Source: Microvelia longipes
Lineage: Eukaryota > Arthropoda > Insecta > Hemiptera > Veliidae
DNA length: 64,000 nt
Assembly: GCA_018340805.1 (NCBI GenBank)
Contig: JACMZG010001914.1
Span: 41,984,109-42,048,108 of the forward strand
Direction of reading: 5' to 3'
The notes under the pieces are model-generated. The model worked only from the letters and a program-made list of their open reading frames with translations. It made no database searches and was not told the DNA's origin. The translations under genes and the position numbers were made by a program. Below, in pieces: positions 35,847 through 47,317 of the stretch; position 1 is the stretch's first letter, and each line of letters begins with the position of its first letter.

Positions 35847-36192
35847 GAGACGCTGAATCGAATGAAACCATTCCGAAGTCGATACGACCATTCTAAGTGA
35901 CCTAAAAATCGAAAAAACCATTGTAAATTACCAAAAACCAAAATGTAGGTCGATAAAAAAAATTCGAGTAGGGTGTCGTTTTCTATGTAATTTTGGGCGC
36001 TGAATCGAATGAAACCGGTCCGAAGTCAATACGACCACTTTAAGTTACCAAAAAGTCGAAAAAACCACAAAAATTATAGAAAACCAAAATAACGGTGTTA
36101 AAAATTAAATTTCGAGTAGGGTGTCGTTTCAATGTTTTTGGGCCTCTGAGTTGAATGCCAGTGGTCCGGAGTAAATACGACCACTCAAACGC
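35847..36192 (+). repeat. Tandem repeat, 3 units of about 147 bp
   Basis: Units start at 35851, 35998 and about 36144 with CGCTGAATCGAATGAAACC or variants. They share CGAAGTCGATACGACCA, AAAAACCAAAAT and TTCGAGTAGGGTGTCGTTT. Confidence 0.88.
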
Positions 36193-36410
36193 TGGTACCT
36201 GGGTTCACATCCTGGAAGGTCGATAATTTTTTCGTTTTTTTTTACTTAATATAAGTTTACAACTAGAAAAAATTCTGGCGCGGTGGTCCGCATGTGGGCG
36301 AATTTCCTTTGGATGCAAAAACTCAAACCCAGAGTACCTGGGTTCAAATCCTAGTAGGGACAATAATTTTTATCGTTTTTTTACCTAAATAAGTTTACAA
36401 CTAGAAATAA
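36193..36410 (+). mobile_element. Family C terminal units with tRNA box-B-like motif
   Basis: GGTACCTGGGTTCACATCC (36195) and GTACCTGGGTTCAAATCC (36339) fit a pol III box B. Each is followed by AAGTTTACAACTAG and then ATTCTGGCGCGGTGGTCCGC, so two short units stand in tandem before the full element. Confidence 0.65.
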
Positions 36411-37055
36411 TTCTGGCGCGGTGGTCCGCATGTCGGCGAATTTCCTTTGGATGCGTGTCCGTGTTTTTACATTATATAAGTTTACAACTACTAAATAAAT
36501 AATTCCGGCGCGGTGTCCGCTGTCGGCGAATTTCATTTAGAATGCATGTTTCCGTGCTAATCAACCTATTCCTCTTTTCTTATGCAAGAACCATTGCCCA
36601 TGCTTCCGGCTTTAGAACCTAAGCAGTTACTCAAACTGCTCGTAAACTCATTTTTCCAAAGGAAAAAATGCGCTAAAACCTTTAAACTAACTAAGCTAAC
36701 TTTAAAAACCAGTAAGTTTAAATGCAAATAATAGTGGGAAAAGGATTTTGTACAACCAACTGGAATAGCGCATTCCTTTGGAAAATACAGACAAATGAGT
36801 TACGAGCAGTGCTAGACAATTGAGTAACTGCTTAGGTTCTAAAGCATGAACCGGAACCACGCAATGGGCATGGTCTTGCATAAGCAAGAAATAGGTGATT
36901 AGCACGGAAACATGCATTCTAAATGAAATTCGCCGACAGCGGACCACCGCGCCGGAATTATTTATTTAGTATTGTAAACTTATGTAAGTAAACACGGAAA
37001 CACGCATCCAAAGGAAATTCGCCCGACATGCGGACCACCGCGCCAGAATTATTTT
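36411..37055. mobile_element. Family C palindromic pair
   Basis: A forward copy (36411 to about 36735) meets a reverse copy (about 36736-37055) tail to tail. Both carry GGCGCGGTGGTCCGCATG, CGAATTTCCTTTGGATGC, CTAAATAAATAATTCCGGCG, CTTTAGAACCTAAGCAGTTA and ACTGCTCGTAA. It is a foldback of about 310-bp arms with small indels. A minus-strand frame at 36702-36947 is part of the repeat and not a gene. Confidence 0.88.
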
Positions 37056-37194
37056 ATTACTAAATAGTTACTAATAAATATTGTATAAATGAATAGATAA
37101 GGTTAAAACATTATTAGAACTTATATAAGTCTATTAAACTGATACTTGATGAAAAGTTCTTGTAAACAAACCTGGTAGATTAATAAAATTCTGA

Positions 37195-37405
37195 GCCATA
37201 GACGATAGACTATCAATATGTATATCTAGTCAATATTAATTCTAAATCAATATGTATATCTAGTTCAAATCTAATTCTAATCAATGTATATTCTAGTCAA
37301 ATATCTAATTCTAATCAATATTGTATATTCTAGTCAAATATTCTAATTCTAATCAATATTGTATATTCTAGTCAAATATTCTAATTCTATCAATAGTTAC
37401 TACTA
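37195..37405 (+). repeat. Short tandem repeat, 35-40 bp
   Basis: Five or six copies of TATATTCTAGTCAAATATTC + TAATTCTAATCAATATTG. Confidence 0.85.
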
Positions 37406-37720
37406 TTCTAATCAAGTTCAAGGAAGTTGTATTAGTTTGAATTTAACTTGAATCATACTCTCTTAGTCGTTTCAGAAGTAGAATTGTTGTGAATCTGTTG
37501 CGTTTCAATATACACTTGTTTGATTAACCAAATTAAAGACATCGATCTCATGTCAATTTTAGCTTTTATGGAATAGTGACGTTAAGATGTGAAATTTAGT
37601 AGTTGTTTAGATGTTATCGTGCGGGCAGTTTCAACTTGTCTTTAAATTCACTTTAAGCTCACAGGTTTTGCAAATGTCACGCGTGGATTTCATCTCTGCT
37701 AGTGAATTTTCTTTGAAAAA
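37406..37720. other. Unassigned AT-rich DNA
   Basis: Nothing recognised. Confidence 0.4.
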
Positions 37721-37738
37721 TTCGATATATAATATATA

Positions 37739-37771
<33 letters not shown>

Positions 37772-37775
37772 GTTG
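37721..37775. repeat. (TA)n / (TG)n microsatellite
   Basis: ATATAATATA repeats and then TATATA, ending in GTGTTGTGTG. Confidence 0.9.
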
Positions 37776-37984
37776 TGTGTATGTATGTATATAAGATATA
37801 CAGACGGTGATAAATTATAAGCTCTAACCCACGGAGTCCTACTCTTGTTACACTGCATCCATAAGTTTCAATTGAATTTAGTGTTGAACATAGGTCTCTT
37901 ACGTTTTCCTTTAATAGTTGATCTTATCTTCTGAGGTCTTTAAGAGTTAATTATTGAGGACCCTGCTGAAAGCATCCTTTAACC

Positions 37985-38100
37985 CTTTACCTTCAACGGA
38001 TAAATATTTTTAAATGAAAATCTTACAAAAATCAATCTCCGTGAGGACATAAGAGCTATTGAAAACCAGGTTTGTGTGACATAGGGGAAATGGGGTAAGA
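37985..38100 (+). mobile_element. R1 left-part remnant
   Basis: CTTACAAAAATCAATCTCCG, TGAGGACATAAGAGC and TATTGAAAACCAGGTTTGTG align with the arm at 35690-35740. Confidence 0.6.
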
Positions 38101-39132
38101 CTAATATACATATATATCCCAACAAAACCAAACTGTGAAAACAATTTGCCAAGTCTTGCTTAAAAGTTATGATATTATAGTTACGCCAAGTCTATTCAAA
38201 GACAGTAGGAAAATCTGACAAAAATATCGAGTAGAGAAACTGAAGAGATTCCTTTAAATTTTAGGTAATTTTTGATTGTTCTGAGGATAGCGAATGCGTT
38301 AGTGTTACTAAACCCTAAATTTATCGGTATTTGCTATTTGTCCCCTCTGGTATACTTTTACTCGAAGCCTTTGTTTGCAAAAGTATTATGTGACCCCCTC
38401 CTGTGGGGGAGAGGGGCACTGCTCTCAATATAGGTTTTCCAAAGTTAAGGATTAATGTCGTGGAAATCCCACGTGAGTTTCCACTCAAAAGCTTTTCCAC
38501 CTTCAATTTTTCATCACTTTTTCTTTGTCCCTTTTACTTTTTGTTGTAACTTTTCACTCTCTCTATTCTGAGCTATTTAAATAATTCATGTCTCAAAACG
38601 CTACTCTATTTTTATCTTTTAATTTACCATTTAATTTTATAAATTTAAGCTATGTTAAAATTTTCTTTACTTTAAAACATAGTACATGTATCTATAATGT
38701 ATTCATACATGAATTGCTCGGCGTGAAAAATATTCTTGAAATTTGGAGCGAATCGTAAAATTGTAAACTTTCAGTTTGAAATCAAGTCACTAAGAAACTG
38801 ACATTATTAGATTTAATTTGGATAGCCTAAGAGAGAGAAACCTATAAAATCTTTTTATAGGTAAGTGAGAATAGCGACTGGCACTTGAGTTTTTTCATAT
38901 TTTTCAAAAGCGAATAACGAGCCTTTTTATAGAAGTAGATGATTAGGAAATGAATAAGGCTGCTTTCTAAACCCCTTCGGTTTTGCTTTCTTACTTTTAA
39001 AAGCCTGACAGTTTTTGAAAAATAAATGCCCTGAGAAAAATAACCGCGTAAGAAGCCTGAATTTCCCTGTTCAACTGTTCTCTCTTTCAAAAATTATGAT
39101 AATATTTGAATGTTTTTATCTTGCTCTTGGAA
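38101..39132. other. Unassigned DNA
   Basis: Short minus-strand frames (38321-38506, 38842-39090) have no recognisable domain. No RNA or repeat family seen. Confidence 0.4.
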
Positions 39133-39838
39133 TTAAAATTCCGAAGAATATAATGTGAAGTATTTACCAGAGATGAGCGGTGCTCTCTTACCACCATCAT
39201 GCATGGCAAGCAAAACATATATCATTTTGATACTACCGAGTTTTGCAAAACATGAGCAGTTGACACAATATAATTGTGCGAGAGACACCAAGGAAATGTA
39301 ACAAGCAAAAAGCAATGCTCCATTTGGGAACTGTGCCATCATTCGACATTCGTCATAATTGATGGGTCGACATTCGTCATCATTGATGGGTCGACATAAT
39401 GTTATGTCCCACTCTGTTTCGTTACGTCTAACTATCAGGGCGCCGACAGAGCCTGAACTCACTCTGACCTTCAATTAATTCCGAAGAATATAATGTGAAG
39501 TATTTACCAGAGACGAGCGGTGCTCTCTTACCGCCATTATGCTTAGCAGGCAAATCATATATAATTTAATACTACCGAGTTTTGCAAAACATGAATAAGA
39601 AAACACCGTCTCTGGTAAATACTTCACATTATATTTTTCGGAATTTTAATTGAACGTCAGAGTGAGTTCAGGCTCTGTCGGCGCCCTGATGAGTTAGACG
39701 TAACAAAAAAGAGTGGGACATGACATTATGTCGAGCCATCAATGATGACGAATGTCGAATGATGGAACTGTTCCCAGATGTAGCATTGCTTTTTGCTTGT
39801 TACATTTCCTATGTGTCTCTCGCACAAATATAATTTGT
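39133..39838. mobile_element. Foldback element with internal direct repeat
   Basis: 39139-39257 is repeated directly at 39479-39596 (TCCGAAGAATATAATGTGAA, TACCAGAGATGAGCGGTGCT). 39240-39500 is repeated inverted at 39598-39835 (CAGAGTGAGTTCAGGCTCTG, GTGGGACATGACATTATGTC, TTTTTGCTTGTTACATTTCC). A 24-bp tandem (CGACATTCGTCATAATTGAT + GGGT) sits in the left arm. A 113-aa minus-strand frame (39133-39474) lies entirely in the repeat and has no known domain. Confidence 0.82.
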
Positions 39839-39845
39839 CATTTAT

Positions 39846-39854
39846 AATAATATA

Positions 39855-39898
<44 letters not shown>

Positions 39899-39900
39899 AT
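39846..39900. repeat. (TA)n microsatellite and SINE ATT tail
   Basis: A TA tract passes into AATAATAATAAT, the complement of the ATT tail of the minus-strand SINE that follows. Confidence 0.9.
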
Positions 39901-40108
39901 AATAATGCCCGTTTGATGAGCCTTGCGGCTCATCAGGGGTAACCCATGCGGGAACCACCTCGGGTGGTAGTAGCAACCGTTACGCTCAAAATGTATTCTA
40001 AAGCTGGCGATAATTTATCTAAACAATAATCTTCTATAAACTAAGACCGTAACCTGGGATGCGAACCCCAGACCTCCGTGGGTGTCTTGGAATATGAATG
40101 TCCACTCT
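39898..40108 (-). mobile_element. tRNA-headed SINE, minus copy
   Basis: On the minus strand: CCAAGACACCCACGGAGG, box B GGGGTTCGCATCCCAGG, TCGCCAGCTTTAG, CCACCCGAGGTGGTTCCC, GATGAGCCGCAAGGCTCATC and a (ATT)n tail. Same family as 14383-14606. Confidence 0.85.
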
Positions 40109-40575
40109 CCTCCCTAGCATCATCCAAACAACCTTATAAGCGTAAAATATATATTTATTAAAAGTCAAACAATTATACTTTTTTCTTCTACATTAAAGAA
40201 TATTGTGGGTTAGGTCACAATAGATTTTTCGAACTATTTTAAATTTAGTTTATATTAAATTGAAATTATATAATTCAAGTCATTTTAAACCCAATGCTAG
40301 CAATTCTATATAATATGAAATCGTAATAAAAAAGAAAAACAACACATTCATAATGCAGTTTCGTGACTAGTAAAGTATAATAACTAAGCACCTGTTGACA
40401 CGTTTAGCGTCTGAATGACTTAAACATAACAACTTAGTATTTTAAGTTATTTATTATACGAATTGAATATTTCTTATACATATTATAATATGGTAATAAC
40501 TCAGAGCTGATCAATTATGTTACGCTTTCAAGTGGATGTAAAGGGTAAAAGTCTTGGTTTAGAACCTTATATATG
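40109..40575. other. Unassigned AT-rich DNA
   Basis: No gene or repeat seen. Confidence 0.4.
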
Positions 40576-40752
40576 TCCCGAACCATATTGTTTATGTTTG
40601 ACGTCATTAACCCACAATAATTATTATGACGTTATTAACCACAATTTATTATGACGTTATTATTATTATGACGTTATTAACCCACAATATTTATTATGAC
40701 GTTATTATTTATTATTATTATGACGTTATTAACCCACAATATTTATTATTTA

Positions 40753-40788
<36 letters not shown>

Positions 40789-40945
40789 TTATTATTATTT
40801 ATATTATTATATTATTAATATTTATTATATATTATTATTATTATGACGTTATTATTTTTATTTATTATATTTATTATTATTATTATTATTTATGTTATTA
40901 TTTATTATATTATTTTATTTATTACGTTATTTATTCCCACAATAA
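40576..40945. repeat. (ATT)n expansion with TGACGTTATTAACCCACAAT units
   Basis: Starts as an R1-like stretch (CCCGAACCATATTG, TTGACGTCATTAACCCACAA). It then repeats TTATTATGACGTTATTAACC several times before becoming almost pure TTATTA. Confidence 0.88.
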
Positions 40946-41386
40946 CAACAATGTATAGAAAACAAAGAAACAATAATAAAACATTAAAAATAAATAACTG
41001 ACGACAAGAAATTATCAATAACAGCAATTTACTCACCTGAGGTAACGAAAGGGATAATGGAGGGGATATTTATTTATTTATACAATTTTTAATATGAGCC
41101 TCAACAGATAATTCCAAAACAAGGCTCAGGTATAATAGAAATTACATAGCTGAACTTAAGTAAAGATAAGAAAAAACATAAAAATGATTTATAAAAGATA
41201 CTAAAATCAGATTGAGATTAGGAAGAACTAGTTAGAAAGATAAGACGAAATTTATTGGTTAGGAAGAGAATATTAGGACAGTTTGTTAGGGAATTACAGG
41301 ACGACACGTAACGGACAAGAGGACAGTTTGGATTAACATCCCTTATATGGAGAGGACGCCCAGGATGGTATGGCAGTCTTACCAGA
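40946..41386. other. Unassigned DNA
   Basis: No gene seen. ATTTATTTATTTATAC near 41069 may be an old repeat end. Confidence 0.4.
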
Positions 41387-41696
41387 CATAGAGATATATT
41401 ACTAGAGGGGCCCTACTGGTTGAATTTTGAAACATCAAAAAAATAACATGACCACCTTCGACTATCAATAATCAAATGAACTGAACAAACTTTCAGTGAA
41501 TTATATAGTAGAACGCAGAAAATATAAATCAAAACACAAACAATGTGTAGGAAGCCGAAAAAAGTATTTCTTATAACTTAACTTACTCTTAGAAGAGGTT
41601 TATTGAGGTTACACAGAGCCCTGAGAGCCCCAAAATAATGTATCAGGACTTCAATGTATTGAGATAGGCTATGCTCCTCTAGTATATATCTCTATG
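41387..41696. mobile_element. MITE family E, full copy
   Basis: About 310 bp with inverted ends CATAGAGATATATTACTAGA and GAGGAGCATAG-type right end (CTCCTCTAGTATATATCTCT). The interior has GAAACATCAAAAAAATAACA and CCACCTTCGACTATCAATAA. Partial relatives lie at 8755, 47086, 47845 and 60006. No open frame. Confidence 0.8.
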
Positions 41697-41812
41697 TTAC
41701 CAGACAAGCAATTCAATAAGAACAGAACCTCATGAGCTGTTCTCCTCCTATACTAGAGATCAAGAGTCAAAGCTTCTGAAAAAAATTTGTACTTATAATT
41801 TACCCGTTGATT

Positions 41813-42074
41813 AAATCATTAGTTGTTTAGATGGAGATTTTGTGGTATAGACTCACCATGGCGTTTAATAAAAAAAAGCACACTAGAATTAAAAAAAATT
41901 AATATTTGTCAACCACAATAGTATAAACAAATTATAACTGACCGGTTTCGACTGTAAACAGCTATGATGATGACGTAAAGTCGAAACCGGTCAGTTATAA
42001 TTTTTTTATACTATTGTGGTTGACAATTTATTAATTGTTTTTAATTCTAGTGTGCTTTTTTATTGAACATCATA
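41813..42074 (+). mobile_element. Family D hairpin element, copy 1
   Basis: The leader AAATCATTAGTTGTTTAGAT...GGTATAGACTCACCATG is shared with copy 2 at 57216. A long hairpin follows: arms 41879-41953 and 41979-42055 (CACACTAGAATT, GTCAACCACAATAGTATA, ACTGACCGGTTTCGACT) around a 25-base loop. The loop reads CAGCTATGATGATGACG, a variant of the hammerhead-like CCCTGATGATGACG in copy 2. Confidence 0.85.
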
Positions 42075-43374
42075 ATCGAATCATAAGGTATATACCCGTC
42101 GATGCATATACCTTGTAACGCATTGTACCTTTTAACGCATGTAATGTCGAGGAAGGTCGTAAGATGTAGAAAATTAAAATTAGGAGATGATTGAAGTCGT
42201 TGAAGAGACATTTTGCTTAAAAAATCATTCGTTTTAAGGGAATTTATTCATATTTTGTGTCAAACAGTCTCTAAAAGGTATATTTGGATGGCAACTAGTA
42301 TTTAGTACTGTGTGAAACGGGTCACATTTTTCTGGCAAGCTTAAAAACTATGTTTGTCGTTGGAAAGTAATATTTGGTATTCAATATCAGTTATCTTCAC
42401 CCTTATCACTTGTAGGGATAAAATATCAAATTTCCTTCCCTCGCTTTCTATTTGCGAGGGAAAGTCAAAACAAGTTTAGTCAGATGACATGGGTTCTCCT
42501 TCTCTACCTGGAAGTTTTCCCGCCGATTCGTTCGCTTTGCTAAACAATATCTTCATTTTAATTACTTTGTATTTCTTAGTTATTCCCTTTCTGGCTTTAT
42601 CTTTGAGTACAATTTCCAAAAAGTTAGTTGGATTTAACATTTGAAGAATGTTTTCTATAAAATGTGTTTCTGGGAACAATTGGAATTCATAATTTTGTTA
42701 AAATATTAAATTAGTCTTTAAATAATTAAATAATTATGCTTCCTGTGATAAAAAATTTCCATTAAGTGAAAAATGCGGCATCCAATATGTTCTTAAAATG
42801 ATTACGAAGCCGCTACTTGGCGTAGCTTGAAATTGCCAGGGGCCTTCCTGTGCTCGCTTCGTGAACTCATTTTTGTTTGTTTGTGTTATTTTGTATTACA
42901 TGAAAGTTGGTTTGAACATTACATGAAAATAACGCGTAGTCTAAAAGTTAGTGATAATTCCCTGAACAATAAAGTTAATCTCTGATGTGAAAGTCTAGGA
43001 AATGTTAAATCTCGAGGCCAGCTGAGAGTGTTAATTATTGCTTTGGGGATTATGTAATTTAAATCTCGTGGTATTAGTTATTTACGTAGCAAGGAAGAAG
43101 CAGAGTCATTACGCTCCAGTTGTTTGTTGAGTTCTGAGGCGTAAGCCGAGGGAACCATTATGTCTAATCCCAGAGGCGTAGTCGAGGGGTTTATAGGGAT
43201 GGTTCTTGAGGCGGAGCCGAAGAAACCAGCAAGTTTACTCCACTGACGTAGCTAAGGGAGGAAATTAAAGAGATTACACCTCTCTTTTCTCCCGTGGTAT
43301 GTACAAGATATTTCCTCTATAAGGGAGAAAAATCTAACGAATACAATTTTTATTTTATTTAGATTTTGTAATTA
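42075..43374. other. Unassigned, with GAGGCGTAGCCGAGG-type repeats at the end
   Basis: No gene. Between 43130 and 43265, variants of GAGGCGTAAGCCGAGGGAA, AGAGGCGTAGTCGAGGGG and GAGGCGGAGCCGAAGAAA repeat every 45 bases or so. A CCTCGC / GCGAGG inverted pair lies near 42440-42463. Confidence 0.5.
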
Positions 43375-43600
43375 ATGCGGATTAGTGACGTCATAAAAAA
43401 AAATATTTTCCGGATAGCACAATTAGACCTAAAGATTGAATCTTGTACCAAGTTTCAACTCTCTTGTGTAAATACACATATATAGTATACTTATGTTATA
43501 TAGTATAAATGATAACATTTTTCGCAACCACAAAACTTCTCCTATATACCTACGGTATAAATGAGGAAAAGTAAAAATCTGTGAAATTATTAACTCATAA
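43375..43600 (-). mobile_element. R1 left-part remnant
   Basis: GCGGATTAGTGACGTCATAA, TTTCCGGATAGCACAATTAG, CCTAAAGATTGAATCTTGTA and CCAAGTTTC run in R1 order in reverse orientation. Confidence 0.6.
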
Positions 43601-45320
43601 AAAAATTATATAATGATAACTGTATTCTTTGGGATTTTCTTTGAAATTCTCCATAATTATAACCACTTACTCTTATATAATATGATATGGACAATGAAAA
43701 ATAATTAATTTAATTAATAAAATGAGTCAAAAAAAGTTTACTCTAGATTAGATTTGTTCTACAAAAAGAGGTATGTACTATTGCAGAGTCATTTTATAGA
43801 TTAGCAATACTACCAAACTTAATTTTCCGTAAAATTTGATTAAATAAAGATTTTCGATTGAAATTAATTTTGTAACATTTTAGTTACTTATTAGTTCTTG
43901 TGACTTGGTCAGGCTGTTAAATAAGACTTATCATTGGTGTTAACCTTGGTTTTCTCCCGGTCTCCCAATTTGAAAAATAGCGATTTTTTTCTAAAGGAAA
44001 TTCGCTAAAAGAAAATTATTGCCACTGATATGTGGAGTAGTCAGGAAGGGCTCTACTTACGATCTTACTGCAAGTGAAATCACTTTTTAACTTTTGTTGA
44101 AAAGTGTTATACGAAAAACATTATCACAAAATCCCTTCATTGCCCCTTTCTGTTTATACTCCGGCTTATAATAATTTGATCCTCTTCACTCTTCTCTGTC
44201 CGGTCCTTTCTTGTCTAAGACATCTGGATTATATTTAACCCTTTTTCGCCTGACTGTTGTCTTATTTTAACTACTCAAAACCCCTTCCTGCTTTACAATA
44301 TTACGAGTAAATTGGCCTCGGGATACCTTCAACATTTTTATCATTTGCTCGCACAAAAAGAATCTTCTCCTGACAAAAAAAGGCTATGTTTTTATTGTTT
44401 GAAAAAGGATTGATTTAATTTTAAATAACACCAACAACCAATTCACAAACGACTTTGTGCAGGCGTCATCTCTTCTATTAATTTTAGTGGTGGAACATAA
44501 TATCTGATATTGTTTGTAGTGAAGCTCTCCATAGTTCTTATTATTTAATTTTTTCATACTTATAGCATTTTTATTTTTCTTCATTTACCCAATTAAAGGA
44601 ATTACGTATCTTGTCCTTCACTTATCTCATAGAAACCATTTTCACTATCTCTCTTCTACTTAATTGAAATTATTTATACCATCCCTCAGCTATCTAATTG
44701 AAGAATTATTTTCTCTATCTCTCATCTACCTAATTACAGCACGTTTACTGTCTCTTATCGACCTAATGGAAAGCAATTTTAATATCCCTTTTCTACCTCA
44801 AGGCTATGGAAACTAAAGCTGAAAATGAATGCGAAGCTGCAGACAGTGATAAATGCTAGGCTCACCAACGAACTTGTGGCCGGGCGAGAAGGATTAAAGG
44901 ATCCTTTCAAAAAGGTTTGAATAGATCCTTCATACCACTCACCTCGCCAGAGACTCACAGCTGTAACTGTTATCTCTTGAAGGAACTACTAAAGGGAAAT
45001 GTGAGGCCTATGTTAAAGCAGTGGATAGATGAGTAGGACGATAACCCAAAAGAAAAGTATAAAGATGACAAAAAAAAGATAAACTATCATTGGAGAGGTG
45101 AACAAAATATCAGGTAAGACAGATGGTAAAAATAGGAACGCACATCCATCAAACAGTCTGAAACTGTTACTGATGTTTAAGCTCTGAAACTGTGAGTCTT
45201 GGGCGAGGTGACTGTTTTAACGCCACTCAACTGCAGAAATCTGTTCCAATCTTACGGAAAAGATTATATATCCGCTTCACTCCCGTGAAGCTATTAGTTA
45301 GACCTCTGATTGCAACATGC
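43601..45320. other. Unassigned DNA
   Basis: 44600-44790 has loose repeats of CTCTCATCTACCTAATT. A 39-codon stretch near 44812-44930 has fairly normal codon composition (…KLQTVINARLTNELVAGREG…) but no start, domain or splice context. No gene assigned. Confidence 0.4.
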
Positions 45321-45329
45321 AATCTGCAA

Positions 45330-45660
45330 TCTTGCTGTCTCTGTTTATAGTTGTTATTAGAATCTGATTGCAACATGTTGTCTCTCCTTATAGTTTCTTA
45401 GGACTCTGATTTTAACATGTTGTCTCTCCTTATAGTTTATTAGGACTCTGATTTTAACATGTTGTCTCTCCTTATAGTTTATTAGGACTCTGATTTTAAC
45501 ATGTTGTCTTCCTATAGTTTATTGGGACTGATTTAACATGTTCTCTCCTTATAGTTTATTAGGCTCTGATTTTAACATGTTGTCTCTCCCTTATAGTTTA
45601 TTAGAACTCTGATTTTAACATGTCTCTCCTTATAGTTTATTAGGACTCTGATTTTAACAT
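45330..45660 (+). repeat. Minisatellite, about 41-bp unit, left part
   Basis: Copies of TTAGGACTCTGATTTTAACA + TGTTGTCTCTCCTTATAGTT with small deletions. The array is interrupted by the LINE at 45661. Confidence 0.9.
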
Positions 45661-46245
45661 TCTAGTCCAACAGCACGGGCCTATGGTCTAGAAGTCTGGG
45701 GTAGTTCCAAGCCTTCCAACTCCTATCGTCTCCAGATCCTGCAAACCAAAATCCATTGAACCATCACAAATGCTCCTTTTTACGTATCAAACTCAACCCT
45801 CCACAACGACCTTAATTTCCTTTGTCGAGATAAACGTTTCATGAATCCAACATCCTAATCTTTCAAGATTAGGAGGTTCCTCCTTCCTCAAACCTGCCTG
45901 CCTGAAGAGGCAGTGGCCTTGTGACCAGCTATTCCTATAAATCTATAACTTTATCTATTATCCAATCTTATCTTATCTTATCTAAATTAATCTAAGCGCG
46001 CCATTTCATATTAATTTAAATTATTTATTAAATGCTACATTTCAAAATCTAATTATCTCTATTTTATTTATTTTTTAACTTTCATTTCCATTTTCATGTA
46101 TTACACCAATGTATCGTAAAAAAAGCTAAGCACAATCTTTGGATTGTTCCTCTTACATGCCTTATCATGCCACTAAAACAACTTTAACATTATTACTTGT
46201 AACAATAAATTTGTTGTTGTATTATTCAATTAAAAAATGTTACAA
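45661..46245 (+). pseudogene. Jockey-type LINE 3' end (reverse transcriptase C-terminus)
   Basis: The frame from 45661 reads …YGLEVWGSSKPSN, RLQILQTKIH, a TGA, then TITNAPFYVSNSTLHNDLN, ending at TAA 45856. The order YG-x-x-x-WG ... ITNAP-x-YVSN-x-x-LH-x-DL is the usual C-terminal signature after the RT domain of Jockey-clade elements. The TGA at 45757 stands where Arg is common, consistent with CGA to TGA decay. A short 3' UTR, TTATC repeats and AATAAA (about 46204) follow. 5'-truncated, as is normal for LINEs; not functional. Confidence 0.82.
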
Positions 46246-46565
46246 AAACATGTTGTCTCTCCTCAAAGTTGCTATTAGAACTCTGATTGTTACATGTTGT
46301 CTCTCCCTATAGTGTTTTAGAGCTCTGATTGTAACATGTTGTCTCTGAACATGTTATTAGAGAACTCTCTGTACTGTCCCTCTGTATGGTTGTTATTGAA
46401 ATTCCTATTAACATACTGTCTCTCCGTATAGCTGTCATTGGAACTACGATTGTAACATACTGTCCCTCCGTATGGCTGTCATTGGACCTACGATTGTAAC
46501 ACACTATCCCTCTGTATGGCTGTCAGTGGAACTACAATTGTAACATACTAACCCTCCGTATGGCC
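46246..46565 (+). repeat. Minisatellite, about 41-60-bp unit, right part
   Basis: Same array resuming after the LINE: ACATGTTGTCTCTCC and ATTAGAACTCTGATTGTAAC, drifting into a variant CTCCGTATGGCTGTCATTGG. Confidence 0.85.
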
Positions 46566-47085
46566 GTCGCGTTGAAACTCCGATTGTGTTTGTGCTTAAG
46601 AATTACAACCTGATTCACAAATCAACCTTTAGGCCGCTAAGTTTTCACATATCAGCCTAAAACAGTTAAATTAACAGTGTATGCTTTCTATGACGATATA
46701 GAAAATTCTTTAACAAAACTATATTAAATTATTACAAATAAATTTCAACTAGGATCTCATACGTAGGCTGGCTTTAGATAAACCTAAACCCTTACAGGGA
46801 GTAATAATACCTTTTACCTTACACACAGAGGAGGAATAAAAATACCCCTTATTCCCTTTATTCAAGGGAGTTAAAAAGGTTATTTTGTTTGGAAAACCTT
46901 TTACGGAGGAAAAACTTGTAGAGATTACCGGATTGTTGTTAATCTTCTAAAGTAGATAAAAAGTTGTTTTTTCTGAGTTTTACTTACTACAATGGATTTG
47001 CACTCTTTTTTCGAGGGTATGAACAAAATGTACTCTTTTTAAACTCTTGCGTATCTAGTTAAAGTTACCCAACTCTTTAAATTAG
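46566..47085. other. Unassigned DNA
   Basis: Nothing recognised. Confidence 0.4.
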
Positions 47086-47150
47086 TAGATATCATTGAGA
47101 TATATTGCTAGAGGAGGCATGCTCTATCTTAATGTATTGAAAGGTTTGAA
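47086..47150 (+). mobile_element. MITE family E end fragment
   Basis: ATCATTGAGATATATTGCTA followed by GAGGAGGCATGCTC and CTTAATGTATTGAAAG matches the reversed right end of 41387-41696. Confidence 0.55.
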
Positions 47151-47317
47151 TTATGAGTCTATCTTCAATATCCGTTCTGCAAGACTCATCTTTCACTCTC
47201 TTCTACATTCAACAGCTTGCACTGATAATGGCGTCTTGTCAGGTTTAATGCGCTTTGCTATAATCTTAAGTCCTAGTGAAAATTTCCCAGAGTAAGTCCC
47301 TGAGTTGAAAATCTCTA

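Noticed and set aside
36702..36947. 81-aa minus frame
   Set aside because: Lies in the reverse arm of the family C palindrome; the other copies do not keep the frame.
40626..40958. 110-aa Tyr/Ile-rich frame
   Set aside because: Translation of the ATT/TTA repeat tract.
44812..44935. Possible exon (…KLQTVINARLTNELVAGREG…)
   Set aside because: No start, no supported splice sites, no recognised family; too weak to list as a gene.
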